Source: an uncultured Ruminococcus sp. (GTDB lineage: Bacteria; Bacillota; Clostridia; Oscillospirales; Ruminococcaceae). Taken from it: a stretch of DNA of 10,320 nt. Shown here one piece after another: positions 7,305 to 10,320 of the stretch. The position numbers and the translations under genes were made by a program. The stretch spans positions 1 to 10,320 of the forward strand of contig ONNL01000027.1 of the NCBI GenBank assembly GCA_900319195.1, given 5' to 3'. Below the pieces are notes generated by a model that made no database searches, was not told the DNA's origin, and saw only the letters and a list, made by a program, of their open reading frames with translations. Positions within the stretch are counted from its first letter, which is position 1, and every line of letters begins with the position of its first letter.

Positions 7305-7322
7305 TATGCACAAACGTGCATA
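7305..7322. promoter_or_regulatory. Second-type palindrome TATGCAC-AAAC-GTGCATA
   Basis: Perfect 7-bp arms (7305-7311 and 7316-7322) surround a 4-bp centre, between operator sites B and C. The sequence is unrelated to the TGAC-N5-GTCA sites, so it may be the target of another regulator. It is not near a T-tract and does not look like a terminator. Confidence 0.5.
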
Positions 7323-7325
7323 TCC

Positions 7326-7349
7326 AAAATAGTGACTATTGGTCATTTT
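7326..7349. promoter_or_regulatory. Operator-like site C (TGAC-N5-GTCA)
   Basis: The core TGAC-TATTG-GTCA lies at 7333-7345. Read on the minus strand, the 24-bp region nearly repeats site A. It ends 7 bp upstream of the TetR gene's -35 (core 10 bp upstream), so binding here could repress, or less likely activate, the regulator's own promoter. Confidence 0.65.
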
Positions 7350-7355
7350 TACTCC

Positions 7356-7384
7356 TTGACAGGAGCAGATATATCGTTTATAAT
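7356..7384 (+). promoter_or_regulatory. Perfect consensus promoter of the TetR-family gene
   Basis: TTGACA (7356-7361), a 17-nt spacer and TATAAT (7379-7384) match the sigma-A consensus exactly. Transcription should begin near 7391, about 30 bases before ATG 7421. Confidence 0.85.
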
Positions 7385-7413
7385 GAAATCAATGACATAG
7401 GAACGTGAAAATG

Positions 7414-7420
7414 AAAGGAG
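7414..7420 (+). promoter_or_regulatory. Unusual ribosome binding site touching the TetR start codon
   Basis: AAAGGAG ends directly against ATG 7421 with no spacer, too close for normal initiation. The next in-frame start, GTG 7442, is 21 nt away, too far. An out-of-frame ATG at 7411 has AGGA at 7399-7402 and opens a 15-codon frame overlapping the gene start. Poor initiation could keep regulator levels low despite the very strong promoter. Confidence 0.5.
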
Positions 7421-8053
7421 ATGTCCGTCACGGCAGAAAGAGTGAGCAAGGTCGATAAGAACAAATTGCAGAAGGAAAACTCGCTTCTCCACACGGCATT
7501 TGAATACTTCACCACAAAGGGCTTCAGCAAGACCTCTATCTCCGACATCGTTGAAAAGGCAGGCGTGGCAAAGGGCACATTTTACCTCTACTTCAAGGAC
7601 AAGTACGACATTCGCAACAAGCTCATAGCTCACAAATCGAGCCAACTTTTCCGCAATGCCGCCGCGGAGCTCGAGGCTGATCCGAGCATCACCGATTTTA
7701 CCGACAAGATAATAAAGATAGCGGACAGCATCATAGACCAACTCAACAGCAATCAGACGCTTCTCACATTTATTTCCAAGAATCTCAGCTGGGGCATTTT
7801 CAAGAGCGCTCTTGAGAAGAAGGTCAGCGATGATGATATCGACTTTTCCGAGATATATCAAAAAATGCTAAACATCTCGCCGTATAAGTTTGAGGCTCCC
7901 GAGACCATGCTGTTCATGATAATCGAACTCGTCTCATCGACCTGTTATTCGGCAATTCTCTATAAGGAGCCGTGTACGCTCGATGAGCTCAAGCCGTACC
8001 TCTATGACGCGATACGAGCTATAATCGAACGCAATAAGATCAAGGATAACTAA
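7421..8053 (+). CDS. TetR/AcrR family transcriptional regulator
   Basis: A 210-residue protein, the usual length for TetR regulators. The DNA-binding domain covers about residues 18-66. The helix-turn-helix, TSISDIVEKAGVAKGTFYLY (38-57), is the classic TetR signature, and YFKDKYDIRNKLI follows as the fourth helix. Residues 75-210 are a helical ligand-binding and dimerisation domain with no recognisable ligand signature. It is divergent from the MMPL operon, and the shared control region holds three matching dyads at or near both promoters. I infer that it represses the transporter operon and probably itself, with release by an unknown ligand such as a transported or membrane-active compound. 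ATG 7421 is the best start, but its Shine-Dalgarno site abuts the codon, so the first few residues are uncertain; the domain itself is not affected. Confidence 0.92.
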   Translation: MSVTAERVSKVDKNKLQKENSLLHTAFEYFTTKGFSKTSISDIVEKAGVAKGTFYLYFKDKYDIRNKLIAHKSSQLFRNAAAELEADPSITDFTDKIIKIADSIIDQLNSNQTLLTFISKNLSWGIFKSALEKKVSDDDIDFSEIYQKMLNISPYKFEAPETMLFMIIELVSSTCYSAILYKEPCTLDELKPYLYDAIRAIIERNKIKDN

Positions 8054-8066
8054 AAAGTCCTATTGT

Positions 8067-8098
8067 GCCGCACGCAATGTGCGGCTTTTCTTTATTTT
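8067..8098 (+). terminator. Intrinsic terminator of the TetR-family gene
   Basis: A perfect 7-bp GC-rich stem, GCCGCAC with GTGCGGC (8067-8073 and 8079-8085), has a 5-nt loop and is followed by TTTTCTTTATTTT (8086-8098). It begins 13 bases after the stop codon and insulates the downstream GH5 gene. Confidence 0.92.
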
Positions 8099-8185
8099 AA
8101 TGGATATTACTCACAAAAACTTCTTTTGGGATTTGTGTGGAATATACAAATGATTATATTAACCGCATAAATTTAATGTGATTTA

Positions 8186-8214
8186 TTGACATTTGAATTT
8201 TTTTGTGATATATT
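8186..8214 (+). promoter_or_regulatory. Promoter of the GH5-dockerin gene
   Basis: TTGACA (8186-8191, perfect), a 17-nt spacer and TATATT (8209-8214, 5/6), with TG at 8206-8207 making an extended -10. The predicted start is near 8221, leaving a leader of about 28 nt. The upstream AT-rich stretch 8099-8185 contains an imperfect dyad at 8131-8151 and no other clear site. Confidence 0.8.
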
Positions 8215-8232
8215 TTAAGTACCAATATTTAT

Positions 8233-8238
8233 AAGGAG
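8233..8238 (+). promoter_or_regulatory. Ribosome binding site deciding the GH5 start
   Basis: AAGGAG lies 10 nt before ATG 8249. The in-frame TTG at 8240 is only 1 nt after it and is rejected. ATG 8249 also gives a proper signal peptide starting MKKFKKAL. Confidence 0.85.
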
Positions 8239-8248
8239 TTTGATACTT

Positions 8249-10201
8249 ATGAAGAAATTCAAAAAGGCACTCTCTGCTCTTACTGCGGTAACCACCCTCA
8301 TGACCGCAGCAGCAGGCGGTGCAGGCAGCTTAGGCACTGCCGCAGCAGAAACCAAAACAGCCGTTGAACTCGTTCAGGACATGGGACTCGGCTGGAATCT
8401 CGGAAACACCTTCGATTGCTGGGGCACTAACTGGTCCTCCGGAAATGCAACAGCAGACAGCTGGGAGACCTCATGGGGCAACGCAAAGACCACTCAGGAG
8501 ATGATAACCGAGATCCATAACTACGGCTTCAACAGCGTCCGTATCCCGATCACATGGTACAAGGCTACTGACCCCACAACATTTGACATCAACGATGATT
8601 ACCTCGCTCGTATCAAGGAAGTTATCGACTACTGCTACAACGAGGATATGTACGTTATCATCAATATGCACTGGGATTGGGTAGACCCCTCCAACAACGC
8701 AAACCTCTGGCTCAACAAAGGTCTGAGTGCTGAGACTCAGTTCAAGACGATGTGGAAGGAAATAGCTACATACTTCAAGAGCTATGACAACCACCTCGTA
8801 TTCGAGGACATGAACGAGGTTTGGTGGGAGAACAACTACACATCCTCGGCCTCTGCTTCGTACACGACCCTCAACACTCTCAATCAGGATTTCGTGGACG
8901 TTGTAAGAGCAACAGGCGGAAACAATGCTGACCGTCTCCTCGTTCTCGCAGGAGCAAATGCAGACCTCACAAAGACCTGCAACTCGGCATATATAGTTCC
9001 CGACGACGACATGGTCGCAGTTGACATCCACTACTACACACCTGCAAACTTCTGTGTTCGCAAGGCAAGCGACTCATGGGGCACAAACCAGACAACATGG
9101 GGTACAGCTTCCGATAAGAGCGATATGCTCAACGCTCTCAACAAGCTCAAGACAAGATTCATCGACAGCGGCACTCCCGTTATCATCGGTGAATACGGCG
9201 TTCTCACAAACGAGGGCAAGGATCAGGCTTCCATCGAGGAATTCGTAAAGACAATGGCTGAGTATGCAAAGGGCATAAATGGTATGTCATCATTCCTCTG
9301 GGACGACAGTGATTCGGGCGGACACAAGTATTTCAGCAGAAAGAACCTCACATGGTTCGATGAAACTATCGGAAAGAACTTCTCAACTATCGCAGGCACA
9401 GACTACGAAGCTCCCAAGGTCGACTGGGTAGAGGCTGAGCTTGTTGATGATAACGGAGTCCTCAAGTTCCAGATAGGAAACTCTACAAAGGTAAAGCTCG
9501 TTTTCGACAGTGAACACGCTGCAACTCTCGGTGCCGGCGGCACTATCAGCTATTGGGACATGATCTCGAATTCAAATAAGCAGGACGCTGTCAGCATCAG
9601 CGTAGGATATAATGAGCTCACAGGCGAGCTTCTCGCAAACGAGCTTGGCGAAGAGGATGCAGACGGCAACCGCGAGGTAGTCCACACAGGCTACATCGCT
9701 ATCCCCGGTGATGTTGCTCCTGCAAACGCTTATATCCAGCTCTACTGGGCAGGCTACAACGAGTTCTCCGCAAGCGGCGAATACATCGGCTGGAACAACC
9801 TCACAGAAGAGGATTTCCCCGAGCTTGTAAAGGTTTACATCGACGGCGTAGTTGATAACGACGAGCCCGAGACTACGACCACAACAGAGGAGCCTGTTGT
9901 TACAACTACAACAACAGCAGAGCCCGAGACAACTACTACAACAACAGCGGCTGAGCCTGAAACTACAACTACAACATCTGAGCCCTCAGACGTGACTTAC
10001 GGCGATGCAAACGGCGACAAGACTGTTTCTGTTGCAGATGCAACACTTATCATGCAGTCTATCGCTAACCCCAACACATTCACTGTAACCGATCCTGTTG
10101 CAGCAGATTGCTCGGGAAGCGGCGACGGTATAACATCAGGAGATGCACTTGCTATTCAGAAGCACCTTGCTAACTCCGACTATGCTCTCCCCGTTGCATA
10201 A
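8249..10201 (+). CDS. Cellulosomal GH5 family endoglycanase with dockerin
   Basis: A 650-residue secreted enzyme. Signal peptide at 1-33 (KKFKK start, Ala-rich core, cleavage near AAA-E34). GH5 domain at about 35-385: GLGWNLGNTFD (46-56), VRIPITW (97-103, R98), NMHWDW (139-144, H141), FEDMNE (185-190, acid/base E190), DIHYY (259-263) and IIGEYG (312-317, nucleophile E315). The pattern resembles subfamily GH5_4 (endo-beta-1,4-glucanase, xyloglucanase or mixed-linkage glucanase), but the exact substrate is not readable. E190 is followed by Val, not the usual Pro. Residues 388-535 look like a beta-sandwich accessory module, perhaps a carbohydrate-binding module I cannot place. A Thr/Glu/Pro linker (538-580) precedes a dockerin (581-648). 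Its first calcium loop has D586, N588, D590 and D597; its second, D620 to D632, holds one extra residue, as in Ruminococcus dockerins. The dockerin should attach the enzyme to a cohesin scaffold, which is not in this window. The gene is monocistronic. Confidence 0.95.
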   Translation: MKKFKKALSALTAVTTLMTAAAGGAGSLGTAAAETKTAVELVQDMGLGWNLGNTFDCWGTNWSSGNATADSWETSWGNAKTTQEMITEIHNYGFNSVRIPITWYKATDPTTFDINDDYLARIKEVIDYCYNEDMYVIINMHWDWVDPSNNANLWLNKGLSAETQFKTMWKEIATYFKSYDNHLVFEDMNEVWWENNYTSSASASYTTLNTLNQDFVDVVRATGGNNADRLLVLAGANADLTKTCNSAYIVPDDDMVAVDIHYYTPANFCVRKASDSWGTNQTTWGTASDKSDMLNALNKLKTRFIDSGTPVIIGEYGVLTNEGKDQASIEEFVKTMAEYAKGINGMSSFLWDDSDSGGHKYFSRKNLTWFDETIGKNFSTIAGTDYEAPKVDWVEAELVDDNGVLKFQIGNSTKVKLVFDSEHAATLGAGGTISYWDMISNSNKQDAVSISVGYNELTGELLANELGEEDADGNREVVHTGYIAIPGDVAPANAYIQLYWAGYNEFSASGEYIGWNNLTEEDFPELVKVYIDGVVDNDEPETTTTTEEPVVTTTTTAEPETTTTTTAAEPETTTTTSEPSDVTYGDANGDKTVSVADATLIMQSIANPNTFTVTDPVAADCSGSGDGITSGDALAIQKHLANSDYALPVA

Positions 10202-10213
10202 GAATAATTGAAC

Positions 10214-10251
10214 AAAAAAATATCCGCTCTCAGTTGGGAGCGGATTTTTTT
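10214..10251. terminator. Bidirectional intrinsic terminator after the GH5 gene
   Basis: A 10-bp stem (10222-10231 with 10236-10245, one wobble) with a 4-nt loop is followed by a run of seven T residues (10245-10251). A run of seven A residues (10214-10220) precedes it, so it can end transcription on both strands. This fits a convergent gene to the right. Confidence 0.92.
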
Positions 10252-10284
10252 GAATGTATTTGCTATTGTACAGAGTGTCTGCGA

Positions 10285-10320
10285 TCACTTCTTGAATTTA
10301 TCAACGATACCTTCGACCTT
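10285..10320 (-). CDS. Possible 3' end of a convergent gene (partial)
   Basis: On the minus strand the window edge reads KVEGIVDKFKK followed by TGA (10287-10285). The other two minus-strand frames are less protein-like: one stops within six codons and the other reads on until 10263. The stop lies about 34 bases before the bidirectional terminator, as expected for a convergent gene. Only eleven residues are visible, so the product cannot be identified and the call is tentative. Confidence 0.4.
   Translation of the reverse strand, partial: KVEGIVDKFKK

Noticed and set aside
7187..7420. Riboswitch or structured leader in the divergent region
   Set aside because: Predicted leaders are only about 30-40 nt long and the symmetric elements lie upstream of or across the start sites, fitting DNA-binding sites rather than RNA structure.
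7349..7861. 170-codon minus-strand open frame opposite the TetR gene
   Set aside because: It is antisense to a clear TetR protein, would run into the tetR promoter, and its translation resembles no family I know.
8471..9031. 186-codon minus-strand open frame opposite the GH5 gene
   Set aside because: A shadow of the GH5 coding sequence, with no promoter or ribosome binding site and a Val/Cys-rich translation typical of antisense frames.

Overview
The window looks like chromosome from a low-to-mid GC, Gram-positive, fibre-degrading gut Firmicute, most likely a Ruminococcus (Oscillospiraceae) close to R. flavefaciens or R. champanellensis. The main reason is the gene at 8249-10201. It encodes a secreted GH5 glycanase with a Thr-rich linker and a C-terminal dockerin whose second calcium loop carries the one-residue expansion I associate with Ruminococcus cellulosomes. 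Strong AAGGAGG-type ribosome binding sites and sigma-A-like promoters fit the same phylum. The species is an inference.

Layout. (1) 57-1983, plus strand: a two-gene operon with an extended -10 promoter, encoding a DUF389 membrane protein and a CPBP (CAAX protease/Abi) intramembrane protease, followed by a probable terminator. (2) 1984-2153: a convergent intergenic region with a long near-perfect inverted repeat and a second hairpin. (3) 2154-7186, minus strand: an operon of an MMPL/RND-type membrane transporter followed 14 nt later by a 963-residue exported protein built mainly from Leu-x-x-Gly heptads. (4) 7187-7420: a dense divergent control region with two good promoters, three TGAC-N5-GTCA operator-like sites and two further palindromes. 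(5) 7421-8098: a TetR-family regulator and its terminator. (6) 8186-10251: promoter, cellulosomal GH5 enzyme and terminator, followed by what may be the tail of a convergent minus-strand gene at the right edge. No gene-free stretch exceeds 300 bases; the longest is 257 bases (1897-2153). No RNA gene, CRISPR array or transposase was seen.

How it fits together. The TetR regulator is divergent from the MMPL/heptad operon. Operator A covers the operon promoter's -35 element, and operator C lies just upstream of the regulator's own -35 element. The simplest model is a ligand-responsive repressor controlling an export or envelope system made of a 12-TM pump-like protein and a very long partner outside the membrane. 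The heptad protein is unusually regular: 40 uninterrupted heptads, a 57-residue break with a Pro-containing turn, then 39 more, with the turn at the exact centre of the array. This predicts a long symmetric helical hairpin. The combination of this hairpin, a separate MMPL protein and a phased operator array is the part of the window most likely to be functionally undescribed. The GH5 gene has its own promoter and terminators on both sides and appears to be a separate unit.
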